A stretch of DNA of 64,000 nt from Taxawa tesnikishii (nom. ined.) (lineage: Eukaryota; Ascomycota; Dothideomycetes; Dothideales). The stretch covers positions 248,001 to 312,000 of the forward strand of contig JAPDRO010000013.1 of assembly GCA_030247885.1 (NCBI GenBank), written 5' to 3'. The first letter of the stretch is position 1. Every line of letters starts with the position of its first letter. Below, in pieces: positions 48,404 to 58,648 of this stretch. The notes beneath the pieces are model-generated. The model was not told the origin of the DNA. It made no database searches and was given only the letters and a program-made list of their open reading frames with translations. The translations under genes were made by a program, and so were the position numbers.

Positions 48404-51355
48404 TCATATCCTTATCACACTACTCATTCCCAGTGCCTTACACTCACGTACACAACACGCCAAACAGGTCCTGCCGACCCTCCCGACAAGCGCATTCTCG
48501 CCGACCTTCGCGCACCAAGCCCTCGCCAGCAATTGCAGGTCGTCCGATCCTCGACAATCCAGTACAATCACATCATCCTCTGACTGCTTCAGTTGCGGCT
48601 GCGGCTGCGGCTGCTCCTTCTTCTTCAGCACCGGAGCGGAGAACATGTGTGAGAAGGGCGCGAGCGCCGGCTTGGCAGGCTGCGGTTGTGGCTCGGGCTC
48701 GTGATGCTGCTCTTGGTGCGAGAGCAGGGAAGCGGCTGGGATGACCTCATACTTGTAGCCTCTGTGCAACGGATGTGAAGGAGGTGTGGGGAGGTCCTTG
48801 TTCATGGAGCTTGACGATGAAGAAGACGAGGCTCGGCTGTTGGTCGAAGACCGGGGCCGTGGTGAAGGGAAGCATGGGTATGCGGACACGAAGTAGACGT
48901 CGTGGACAAGGGGACCACCAGCGTGCCCACCCTAGCGTTGGTCGGCGAGGTGAAGGTGAGCGAGGCGACTGTCGTGGGGGTTACGGCGAGCCCGTTGTCG
49001 ACGTCCGCAGTGGTATCTTTGGACAGCTCGTAGGTTTTCTCGGTAGCCGAGAATCCAAGAGCTTCGTATCGAACCTCATTACCCAGTACGGGAGGGCTGT
49101 CTGCGGGCCAAGAGAAATCCTCCTCCGAAAGGGTTGTAGGATCCGAGTCATGGAGAGGGGAGGAATCACGGCCAATGACTTCACCCTGCGTGATACGTGG
49201 GATCGAGCTTGGCAACTCTTTCACGTCAAGGTCCAGCCATCCATCTGCGTGGTTGTCTGATCCCATGGGCACAGAGATCCAGCCCATGCAGTCCTTTGCC
49301 CCCGTGGCAGCAGCGAGCACTCTTCCGACGACGCAGCTCTTGCTCCACCAGCTTCGTCCGTTGTAGAAGAAGCCACCGTAAAGATTCGCAGAGTCACCCA
49401 ACACTTCAATAGCCTGAGGGGAGTTTTCGAGGAGTGTCGAAATGAGGAAGTGACACGCAGGTTCGCCTGGAAGCACCAAACAAGTGAGCCACGATCGGCT
49501 TAGCCAGCCGCCGGCGTCAAACACCTCCGAGCCCTCCTCCGCGGCTGTCGGGAATAGCTGGATAGTTGAAGCAGTGGTCATCCTTCCTATCTGCGGACGC
49601 TTTAGATCACCAAAATAGCTAGTGCGGTCCCCACCTAGCGGTCGAGGGGTCCCGAGGGGCGTGGCATAGGCAACACAGCTCTGCTGTGGGTGCCTACTGT
49701 CCATCTCCCGCTGAATGTCTCCAGCGTGCGGCCATTCAAGGGTTTGGGCAAAGTGCAGCAATCCAGCGAGCTGTTCAGCCGACGACTGATCCCGCGGATA
49801 GATGATCGGCTCTACACGAGGATCTTCCAAAGTCTCGTTCGCCGTGAAGAAGGATATTGCGGAGAACACACTGTTGCGGTTCTGGTCTTTGTCGCTCGCG
49901 GGCAATCTCGGCCTGATGTTGATGTTGTCAAGAAACTGCCTGGCGAGCACCAGGTCCCATTCGATCTTGGGTATGCGGATCTTCGCAATCGCATCGGCAT
50001 CCGACCTGCTGACGGCAGAACCGCCATGTGACCCCTTCAACACAAGACCAGCTACTTCCAGCCGTACTAGAAGTTCACTCGCTAAAGTGATTTGGAGCAG
50101 GAGAACGTCTCTCTCGCTGACCGTCTCTTCTCCGTTTGGACTGAATTGTTCTTGTGATGCCCACAGTATTTGTCCTGCTCTTATCCGCCACTCCACGTAA
50201 CTGAAATCATGCCACAATCCCGGAAGCTTCAGAGCTTCCATCAGCGCCTCGATCTGCACCTTGAGCCCGGTAGGGTTTTCCTCGGCGGAAGACTGGCATT
50301 TCGGTGGTGCCAGTAACTTGGCGAACAGATCCGTGTACATCTCCGCGGACTTCTGCTCGCTCGTCACTGTACTCGCTCCTTCGCCAGGTTGTCGGGATTG
50401 CTGCTCACCACCAAGCTCGGAGAGTCTATCAATCAGTTTCTCGAGGTCCACTGCGCGCAGTCCCAACTTCTCCGGTTGATTGGCTAAGGTTCTTCTCTGA
50501 CTCAGAGTATCGCACTCTCCCTCAACCAGCTTGCTGTCAGCAACAGACAGCTGGAGAAAGTGGTCAAATCCAACAGTGCCTGGCTCCAGCCCTTGCAAAC
50601 TCAGCATATTCGGCGCCTCCAGCAGGTCGAGATCGAGATCGCGTCGTCTTCGTATGCGTGAAATTATGGAAGTTCTATCACGTGGACCTCCCGCACCCTG
50701 TGATTCCGTTGTCCGATGCTGGCCAAGGGTAGCGACGGCGAATGTAGGATGGGACAGCGGCGTGTAATCGCGTGCGTCTCGCACGAGATCGGTAGCTTCC
50801 CTCTGAAAATCACCTGCGGCCTCGGTGCGTCCCGCTTGCCGGATACTGCGAATTCTGGCGCACCATTGAACATCGTCTGTAGGGACTCCGTAGTAATATG
50901 CTTAGATTCAGCAAGGAGTTCGGGCCTCGGCGAGTCCGCTGCAGGAGACTGGAGGTGCGAGTCGGCGCGGTGTTCAGCTACCGTAGGTTTGGGAGGCTTT
51001 GTCGTGTCTTTGGCATCCTGAGTACCACCAAGAATGCGCATCAACTCTTCTTGGTTCAGACCCGCAGGTATGTTCATCAATTGGCTCGGCGGACGTGAAC
51101 CACGCTGAGCCGGCTGAAGATGAAGGTCAGTGATGGCTCCCTTGCACTAGTACCACCCGAAGGACAAACCTTAGCTGTCCTCTTCCCCATCCTTTTTATC
51201 TTAGGTAGCTTAGCTGTGTTGGCTCTTACAAGTTCTTGAAGGGTCCTTCTCTTCGGCAGTTTGGCAGGCTCATTCTCCTCGACCGTCTCTGGAGATGCAG
51301 GCTTGGCATGTTTGACAAACCTGAATGGCACATTGATATCGAAGCTGTGGCGCAT
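48404..51355 (-). CDS. Large conserved fungal protein of unknown function, about 965 aa, 2 exons
   Basis: Exon 1 (51170-51355) starts MRHSFDINVPFRFVKHAKPA and ends KRMGKRTAK; a 56-base intron leads to exon 2 (48404-51113). Blocks in order: NIPAGLNQEELMRILGGTQ; DYTPLSHPTFAVATLGQH; a long helical middle; LPGEPACHFLISTLLENSPQ with GGFFYNGRSWWSKSCVVGRV; TFTSPTNARVGTLVVPL continuing into VHDVYFVSAYPCFPSP; and the C-terminal DDVIVLDCRGSDDLQLLARA with VGRTCLACCVRECKALGMSS. Two frame changes are seen: one near 50799 (a short C run) and one at GGGG 48910-48913. With one base added at each, exon 2 is divisible by three. I believe the last block is conserved in many ascomycete hypotheticals ending in VIRV/VIRI. 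No catalytic site is recognised. Low-complexity QPQP and Ser runs sit before the C-terminal block. Confidence 0.75.
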
Positions 51356-52288
51356 CTCTGCGATATCTGGAGGGAAAGAAGAGGCACGAAACAAAGATGG
51401 GAAAGAAGAATGGAATGTTAGATAGGAGATGGAGCAATTCTACTCCACTTACAACGAAAAAACAGGACGTCTGCTGTGCCAGAAACAGGGCATACATCCT
51501 GGACAGCGATCGTTGGAAACACTCGAGCACCCATGGCAGCAATCCGGCACGCAGTCGTCAGCCGCGCGGACTGCGTGGCTGTAACACGCACATGAGATGA
51601 AAGGGACGGCGTGCTGCATGCATAGCCGCCACATGGCGTACCTGCGAAACGCTCTAACAGGTCGCAACCGCATCTGGTCTGTCCAGGTTCCTTCACGTCA
51701 AGTAGATTGCGAGGGTGGACCTGTTGCTCTCCCATCGTGGTGCCTCGCTCCTTTGGCGGGGTTGATCTACGCAATGCAACCGGCTGAAGGGCATCCATTA
51801 CCTGTTCTCGACGCGAGAGTTTTCCCTCCAATTGTGGGGCGCGTAAGAAGTCCTGGTTCTTCTGCAGGAGGATGCATGCATGCAACGCGATGCTTCACGA
51901 CGCCTGCAATCGTGTGTTCGATGTGATGAGCGGAGATTAATTGTGGGTGATTGCATCAGCCCTTCATTTAAACAAAGTCGTCGTTGATGGCGCCAAGCAT
52001 CTGTGGAACGTGCGGGCATCCTATCTATGAAACACGGGGCCGAGATTTAGTCAAACCATCTTCCATCTCTGCGCACAGGACCGTCATCGTGTATACCACC
52101 TAAACAAGCTGCGGGGACACTACTCGTCGTGAGCCACTTTATCCGTAATAGCTCCAAGGTCTGGAAGTGCCTCGGTATGCGGTGGTTCCCGCGGAGCTCT
52201 TGTAGTATGCTATGACGGCCAGCAAGAGCGCGCACAACGCCATTGCCGGTCCGATATAGCCTGTGTTGCTGTCCGTAGTGTCGGCAAG
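51356..52288. other. Intergenic; contains an in-frame membrane-helix tail behind the thioesterase stop
   Basis: No independent gene is supported over these 0.9 kb. The part next to the thioesterase (52139-52288, minus strand) stays open in the thioesterase frame for 49 codons after its TGA and encodes a hydrophobic helix. The rest shows nothing recognisable. Confidence 0.5.
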
Positions 52289-53324
52289 TCACAGAGATCC
52301 TTTGTCGCCCAGGGGAGGTATGGCCTGATTGAGATAGGCCTCGAGGTGATCAATCTCTGCCGGATCAGCCGAGTGAGGGAGGCCCTTGTAGGTCCGGAAG
52401 TCCACGTTCCAACCCCACTCCTTCAGTTGGTTCGCAGTCCTCTGACCCCATTCATACTTGACGACTTGGTCAGCGTCGCCGTGGCCCATGAAGATTGGCG
52501 TTTCCTAACATGCTTGTCAGCCACCGTACCAATTTCGCAAGTGTCATCGTCCAGCTTGTAGGCCCTCACTGACTTTGTTGGGGTTCTTTTCTGGCACCAT
52601 TTCCCGTATCTTGCCTTGCAACAGAAGGTAGCAGCTCAGACCGAAGACGCCTCCCAGCTTCGTCGGGCAGGTCACACCAGATAGAAGGCTCATCGCACCG
52701 CCTTGAGAGAAGCCACCGAGGACGATGCGCTCTGAGGGTATGCCCTTCTCAATCTCCGCCGCGATCAATGAGTGGAAGTAGGCTTGGGTGCGTCGGATGC
52801 CGGGTTCGTCTTCGCGCAGTTTCAGGTCGTCGAACGAGAGCTAAGGCGAGAGGGCATAAGTACGGAGTCCGCTTCGTGGTGGGACTGCGGGGAGAAGGGT
52901 GCGGACAGATGTGTCTCGAGGTCTTACTATATCGTACCATCCAGGCATCCTCATGCCCATATTCTGCCGCTACCATTAGTATTTTCCCATGACTCGGTAT
53001 CTATACGTCAAACGTACCACTGTGATTGGAATGTTGGGTGCATTCGGGAAGACGAAGGACGTCTCCTCGAACTTGCCTCTCCTTCTCCAATTCTCTGCCA
53101 GCCATATCCTGAGGCAATCGGACTTGAGTACGGTGTCGTTTTGCCAGAAGGCTCGATGAAGGATTGAGCTTACCAGCCAGCGCCACTACGAGTAGTCAGT
53201 CAGTCTACACGCCATGAAGAGAGGATAGCAAATGGATGTACCTATCACCCAAGCCATGTGCAACAATGACGGTAGAAGTATGCTTCTTCAGAGCTGGGAC
53301 GATCAACGCTGCAGGTCCGGCCAT
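52289..53324 (-). CDS. APT1: Acyl-protein thioesterase 1 (alpha/beta hydrolase), 234 aa, 6 exons
   Basis: Exons 53242-53324, 53174-53185, 53018-53108, 52928-52963, 52574-52840 and 52289-52504 join in frame. The second exon is a 12-base micro-exon that completes DSGAGW. Family landmarks are all present: VIVAHGLGDSGAGW, LAENWRRRGKFE, FPNAPNIPITVNMGMRMPGW, the nucleophile elbow GGFSQGG with Ser119, Asp173 in MGHGDADQVVKYEWG and His207 in LPHSADP. Members remove palmitate from proteins and hydrolyse lysophospholipids in the cytosol. The last donor is GTCAGT, required by phase. The stop is TGA followed by CTT, and an open tail continues behind it. It is divergent from the DODA gene. Confidence 0.93.
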
Positions 53325-53796
53325 TATCGCGTCCCGACTCGGCCTGTTGCTACGCAGAGATGCTAGAAGAGAGAGTTTGAGGCTGCTGGTCTTCCGAGGC
53401 TGTTCGTCCGCCGTCAGACGCTGAAGGTAAACACTCACTCGTTCGGCTCGGAAGGTGACGTGCTTCCGGGGCGGACTGTTTCCGCTGTATACGTTCGGAA
53501 AATAACGCTTCTGACCAAGCGAATCGCCGAGCATTTGTAAAGAGTGTATTCTCGACCCTAACAGGAGAAGATCACGTAAAAACGCAGGCATACTCCGCAT
53601 TCAGCTTGCCTGTTCTATGCAGTTTCCGGAACCCTTTGGCAGACCAGCAGCTTTCTTTGCAGCACTCTGCCTCGTCGCCGCCATCACCCTCTCTCCATTC
53701 ACCCCCAATTTGAGAGGTATCTTCTCTAGAACTCAAGCTATACTGACGCCCTTGTCTCCCCTGAGTCTCTCAAGATTCAACCTGTCTACAGCAACA
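53325..53796. promoter_or_regulatory. Divergent promoter of APT1 and the DODA-type dioxygenase
   Basis: These bases lie between the APT1 start and the likely dioxygenase start. From the ATG at 53617 an in-frame, 60-codon hydrophobic leader could extend the dioxygenase, so the right part may be coding in one isoform. Confidence 0.4.
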
Positions 53797-54805
53797 ATGG
53801 CACACACTCCGGTTTACTTCCTTTCTCACGGGTAGTGGGGCCCTAGTACCCATTCAAATCGCCATCAAAGTACTGATGCTATTATAGCGGACCGAACATC
53901 ATGGAGGACACCAAGCATCCAGCGTATGCTAAGTTACAGGAAATCGGACGCGAGATCACACAAAAGGTCAAGCCCAAAGCTGTCGTTGTCTTTTCGGCGC
54001 ACTGGCAGGCATCTCCAAATATGGTCGAGGTCAACACAGCAGAAATGATGGGACTCATCTACGAGTAAGACTGCAGCATTCTCTGCATGCCAAGTGGCCC
54101 GCACAACCCTAATTTTACTGACATCACGACATGAAGCTACTACGGCTTTCCGGCCCACTACTATGAATTTCAATACCCGAACGTCGGCAGCAAGGCACTG
54201 GCCGAGAACGTGCTATCGCGGCTCCGGAGCGCAGGTATCCATGCAGAAGGCGTGCGGAGGGGACTGGATCACGGCGTTTTCGCTCCTTTCAAGGTGGCGT
54301 TCGATCCCGACAAGAACCCGCTGAACGTACCGATTGTGCAAGTCAGTCTTTTCGACAGCGACGACCCCGACCAGCATTACCGACTCGGGCAGGCCGTCGC
54401 CGGGTTGCGTAACGAAGGTGTACAGATAATCGTCAGCGGCATGGCGGTGCACAACCTGCGCGACCTGTGGGCAAGTATGGGCAGACCAGGCGCCATGCCG
54501 TATACGCTGAGCTTCGATCAGGCACTGAAGGATGCCGTCGAAACGAACGTAAGTGCAACGGTCATTTTCGCCGCATTCAGGAGCTTAGCACTGAATAAAC
54601 ACAGCCGGCGAAGCGGCAGGAGGTTATGGCTCAGCTGCTCAAGCGGAGCGATGCACGCAAGGCACATCCTTCTTTCGAGCACCTACTACCTGTGTTCATC
54701 GGCGCAGGTGCCGCAGGCCAAGACCGAGGTAAACGATTTTGGACGTATCCTGAAGGGAGCATGAGCTGGGCGCAGTTCCGATTTGGTGAAGTTCCTGCAG
54801 CATAA
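53797..54805 (+). CDS. DODA-type extradiol aromatic ring-opening dioxygenase (LigB family), 274 aa
   Basis: Exons 53797-53831, 53888-54064, 54137-54548 and 54605-54805 are in frame. Key family features: SHGGPNIMED at the start with a metal-binding His, VVVFSAHWQA with the second His, YYGFPAHYYEFQYP, RGLDHGVFAPFKVAFD with the catalytic His, and VSGMAVHNLRDLW near residue 175. The C-terminus has FEHLLPVFIGAGAAG and a final WTYPEGSMSWAQFRFG. Family members cleave catechols such as 4,5-DOPA using a non-haem Fe or Zn centre; the natural substrate in this fungus is unknown. I use the ATG at 53797 (MAHTPVYF), which fits homologues; an upstream in-frame ATG at 53617 would add 60 residues with a hydrophobic leader. 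Confidence 0.9.
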
Positions 54806-54990
54806 GCGCAAGTGACCCAGTTTGGAACAACCTAGTATCCTTAGTATATTTGCGAAGACAGTCTCCTGTTTTTGGCTTTCGGGTATCATTCGGTTCCGGC
54901 TGGCGTATGTATATGTACATTGTAGTAAACGCTTTTTGTTACACGCCGTAGATCGTGCTACTGCGCATCCACTTCCTGATATAGCGTACA

Positions 54991-55509
54991 TCATTGATTA
55001 GCCTTCACCAGCTGGGTAATCTTGTCTTCGATGGCTTTGTCGTCCAGACCTGGGCGCTGGGTTAGCTGGAAAAGGCATCTCGCGGGTTTCGGGTGTAGTC
55101 GTTCGCGTACCATCCAGGCTCTCCATCTTCTCCTTTCCGAACTCTGTCAATCCCAGCAGTCAGTCTCCGTAGAGAGTACGTAAACCAATGTCCTTTCCAC
55201 GCTACGAACCGTATCTTGCCCATACCTTGGGCTTCACGTCCAGAGCTTCCCGGATCATGATGGGTGTGTATGGGTTGTGGTGCTTCATGGTAGGGTAGGC
55301 GCGCGTCAAGAACGACCTGCAAGATATACCCGTCAACCTTCTTCTCTTCTCCGATTGATCTTCTGCTCCAGTTGATCCCATTCGCGTTGTCCGAAACAGC
55401 TCCTTCGATCCGTCCAAACGTACCGTACTGCAGCGCTGTGATCCGAGGTCTGGCAATGGTGGAAGCGGAGCTCCTTGAGAGCCTTGGTGAAGGCGTACTT
55501 GCCCGACAT
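54991..55509 (-). CDS. NADH:ubiquinone oxidoreductase B8-type subunit (NDUFA2 family), 94 aa, 4 exons
   Basis: Exons 55424-55509, 55210-55316, 55111-55143 and 54991-55049 give an intact 94-residue protein, the usual fungal size. It reads MSGKYAFTKALKELRFHHCQ, then SDHSAAVRSFLTRAYPTMK, HHNPYTPIMIREALDVKPKV, ARYEFGKEKMESLDGL and a C-terminal DDKAIEDKITQLVKANQ. This is the thioredoxin-fold L51/S25/CI-B8 domain, an accessory subunit of the complex I matrix arm. It is divergent from the pyruvate carrier gene and convergent with the dioxygenase gene, 185 bases away. No single exon is long, so the gene is easily overlooked. Confidence 0.94.
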
Positions 55510-55810
55510 GTTGAACGATGTGCCGTGAGAAATCGGGGACTGCCGTTCTTCAACTTTGCTTGCTTGCTTTGACTTGAATGGTTCGTCGTCTCCAAAGATG
55601 CGGCTCTTCGGCAGATGCCGCTCATACAAAGCGGAGTTACGGACTTTGGCATTGAATGAGCGAAGAACGACCACCACCTACTCCGAACAAGCCTCCCCTC
55701 CTCTCTCTCACAGCTTCCGTTTCTCGGTTGTTATCCTTGTCCTTGTCCTCCTCTCTTCCACTACCGGATCTCTACAAGCCAGCTCAGAACCAGTAAAGAA
55801 AGCAGTCGCA
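55510..55810. promoter_or_regulatory. Divergent promoter of two mitochondrial genes
   Basis: The 301 bases separate the starts of the complex I B8 subunit and the pyruvate carrier. Shared control of two respiratory-metabolism genes is plausible but inferred. The right half is strongly CT-rich, the probable pyruvate-carrier leader. Confidence 0.5.
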
Positions 55811-56545
55811 ATGTCTTCCCGCGCCGGTCTCCGTTTCCTTCACACCTTCCGCCAAGCGGCAGCTATCCAGCGTCCAATTGCGCAGCGTCGCGCATATGCG
55901 ACCGCAGATAATGTCGTTGCTCCTCCTCAATCCGGATTTGCGAAGTTCTGGAACTCGGAGGTTGGCCCTAAGACGGTTCACTTCTGGTAAGATCGCGCTC
56001 TGCGCACGCGACAGTTCGGACAAAGCGGCAGGCTGACGACCGTGGTTCAGGGCGCCTATCATGAAGGTACGAAGGTCACGGATTGGAAAACACGGTTGCG
56101 ACACAGCTCCAACTGCAGAAGGTGGAAACGCTCCAGAATTAGGAAGCTGACGCAGCGATATCACAGTGGGGCCTCGTCCTCGCAGGCGCAGCAGACTTCG
56201 CTCGTCCAGCTGAGAATCTTTCTCTGTCCCAGAACGCTGCCTTGATGGCCACTGGTGCCATCTGGACCAGGTGGTGCTTCATCATCAGACCCAAGAACCT
56301 CTTGTAGGACTGTCTCTGAACCCGAAACCGTACAGCAACTAACATTCACCAGCCTTGCCTCGGTTAACTTCCTCCTCTTCTGCGTCGGCGCAACACAAAC
56401 TACCCGTGTGCTCCTTTACCACCGCTCGCTCAAGGACGAGAGTATGGGTGAGGAGATCAAGAAGGCCGCGACCATGGAGGGCCAGAACCTGAAGCAGATC
56501 GTCGAGGACCCTAAGGGCGCTATTGACGCCGCCAAGAACCCTTAG
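55811..56545 (+). CDS. MPC2: Mitochondrial pyruvate carrier 2-like protein, 173 aa, 4 exons
   Basis: Exons 55811-55986, 56051-56066 (16 bases), 56167-56303 and 56353-56545 are in frame. The N-terminus (MSSRAGLRFLHTFRQAAAIQ, RPIAQRRAYATA) is Arg-rich and amphipathic, like a matrix or inner-membrane targeting sequence. The carrier core follows: FAKFWNSEVGPKTVHFWAP, IMKWGLVLAGAADFARPAE, NLSLSQNAALMATGAIWTRW, CFIIRPKNLF and VNFLLFCVGATQTTRVLLY. This is the MPC2/MPC3 side of the heterodimer that imports pyruvate through the inner membrane. A charged C-terminal tail (EEIKKAATMEGQNLKQIVED) extends beyond the yeast core. The last intron has a CTAAC branch site. Confidence 0.94.
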
Positions 56546-57389
56546 AGTGGAGTTGAGTAGACGCTTTCTGAAAGTTGAGGGCTTGGTTCCTGCCGAGGTG
56601 GTAAAGAGGATATAGAGAAGTGTAGGTTCCATGGGGGCTGAAATGGGGTCCCTCGGAGGACAGTTTCATTTTGTGCGATAGCTATACGTGGCCTTATGGC
56701 GGTCGGTTGGGTTGTATCTTCGACACGCATATATGGCACTCATACAGCCGACTGCTGTTCATCACGCCCACGGCAAGACGATCACGCTATGTGCTTTGAG
56801 ATATGCATTGAATGCTTTAAAGCTCGCAAAATACGAAGCATGGAAAGAGCGTTGGAATACACTCGTTCGGCGCATTGCACGACGGATTCTACGCATGCTT
56901 TTCTTGATGGGCGAGTTTTTCTCGGGTACATGTACAACCCTCTAGCTGCAATTGTACGACTGTCCCAAGCCGGACCAGTGGAAATATCATGTCGCAGAAC
57001 AAGGGGACTTCGCTGGGCCCACGATCCTACCTCGACAGGTTCCATTGCATGCACTAGCTCCACAGCTATTCTTCGAAAAGGGGGCGTCTTGATTTCCGTA
57101 AGGCAAAGCAAAGAACGAATGCCGTTTTCTCGAGTCTATATCAGCGAGCCTGTAAGCCGTTCCCCATACCCTTTCTATCTATCTCAAACACCATGAACAC
57201 TCAATTCCAATGCCCACGCACGCAGCGCCGCCCAAGTCGGATGGAGCCAGCCAGGTACGAGAGGAGCGGTCACAGGACCGTTATGCTCCTGCACCGGATC
57301 GAAGACAAAAGGCCGGCGATCACTGGATGCTGGAGGAGCGGGAAAGGCACTGTCGGCAAGGAAGTCCATCCTCGTCTCTGTGGCCGATC
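56546..57389. other. Intergenic, convergent 3' flanks
   Basis: About 840 bases between the convergent ends of the pyruvate carrier and the SDR. No supported gene or repeat. Confidence 0.45.
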
Positions 57390-58648
57390 CTACCTGCCGA
57401 GGTTGGCTGGTGGCTGGGTTGCTGGGCCTTCGGGGTAACGTAGGCCTTCGTCATACCGCCGTCGACGACAAAATCCGTGCCGTTGACGAAGCTGGCCTCG
57501 TCACTGGCGAGGAACAGCACGGCCTGAGCCTGCTCGATGGCCTCGCCGAACCGGCCTGTCGGGAAGTGAACCTCGCGGCGGTGACGCTTGGCTGCATCGT
57601 CGCCGAGCCAGTCCTGCAGGAGTGGAGTACTGTATCATGCGTTAACTTTTCAAGTTCGTATACAGGATAGACGGCCCGCATCTATCCAGGAGCCGGTTGG
57701 GATAGGAGGTGTGAGGACTTACTTCAACGGTGCGGGGCACAGAGCGTTGAACCTGAATCCCTCCCTGGCGTGCACAATGGCGAGCTCGCGCGTCATGGCC
57801 AGAACGGCGCCCTTGGAGGCAGTGTATGCAAGCTGTGGCGTCGCAGAACCGACAAGGGCGACCACGGAAGCGGTGTTGATGATGGAAGCCTTTGTCTTGT
57901 CGTGCTTGCGTAGAGAGATGACGGCGTGTTTGCAGCCGTACCACACGCCCTTGACATTGATGTTGTGTGTCAGGTCCCAGATTTTTTCAGGGGTATCGAT
58001 GGCGTCTGTAGAAAGATCAGCAAATCGACCATAGTTGGAGAGACGAAAGCCGCACCTTCCGGAAAAGGTAACCGCCATCCAGTTTCGGCAGGAGCAGGGG
58101 CAGGAGCAGGGGCAGGAGCAGGATACATGAAACTTACCAGCATCGTCGGCGTGCATGATTCCGGCATTGTTGAACATGACGTCCACGCCGCCCCAGGCGT
58201 CAAGCTTCTCAACCATGGCCTGGACGTCAGACTCCTTGGTCACGTCGCAGATGATGGTCTCCAGCTTGCCACCGAAATCGGCCATGTGGGGAGCCAGTGA
58301 CCGAACTCTGGCGGCAGCCTTCTCGAGAGCTGGACCAGAGATGTCTGCCATCAGGAGAGAGCATCCCTCGCGGTACATGAGGATGGACGTTTCAAGACCG
58401 ATGCCACTTGGGTGCTGGTTAGCAACTGGCCGATCAAACTCATGGTCACGCCTGCCAGCGATTCCTTGGAGACGCATCGTCACGCTTGCCAGCGACCTCT
58501 CGCTCCAGCATGCCATGTGCTCCTCGGATCAGAGTGTGTGGCAAGCCGTGCAACTCAGACCAGATCAGTCGGATAGTACGTACCCGGCAGCGCCAGTGAT
58601 GATGGCGTTCTTTCCGGCCAGACGGCCATGGGTACCGACGAGAGCCAT
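57390..58648 (-). CDS. Short-chain dehydrogenase/reductase (classical SDR), 285 aa, 4 exons, one apparent -1 near the C-terminus
   Basis: Exons 58584-58648, 58138-58406, 57723-58005 and 57390-57629 (introns of 177, 132 and 93 bases). SDR landmarks: the nucleotide loop [30 protein letters not shown], the CDVTKESDV acidic site, [14 protein letters not shown], the catalytic Ser in [14 protein letters not shown], the [16 protein letters not shown] Tyr-x3-Lys pair, and the C-terminal [20 protein letters not shown]. The frame slips at plus-strand GGGG 57432-57435; with one more base the C-terminus becomes [14 protein letters not shown] and the total is 286 codons. Substrate is unknown. Intron 2 contains a perfect 12-bp triplicated repeat, and intron 1 has a 17-bp near-identical direct repeat. 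Confidence 0.88.
58087..58122. repeat. 12-bp minisatellite inside an SDR intron
   Basis: Three perfect copies of GGCAGGAGCAGG lie entirely within intron 2 of the SDR gene. On the coding strand it is a CCTGCTCCTGCC pyrimidine-rich tract. Confidence 0.93.

Noticed and set aside
48404-48889. A separate small gene
   Set aside because: The frame opens with GTG and its sequence joins the upstream 660-codon frame in register across GGGG 48910; both belong to one conserved protein.
51418-51885. A 155-residue minus-strand frame upstream of the large unknown gene
   Set aside because: No domain and poor composition; the likely start of the neighbouring gene is the ATG at 51355, which leaves this as leader or spacer.
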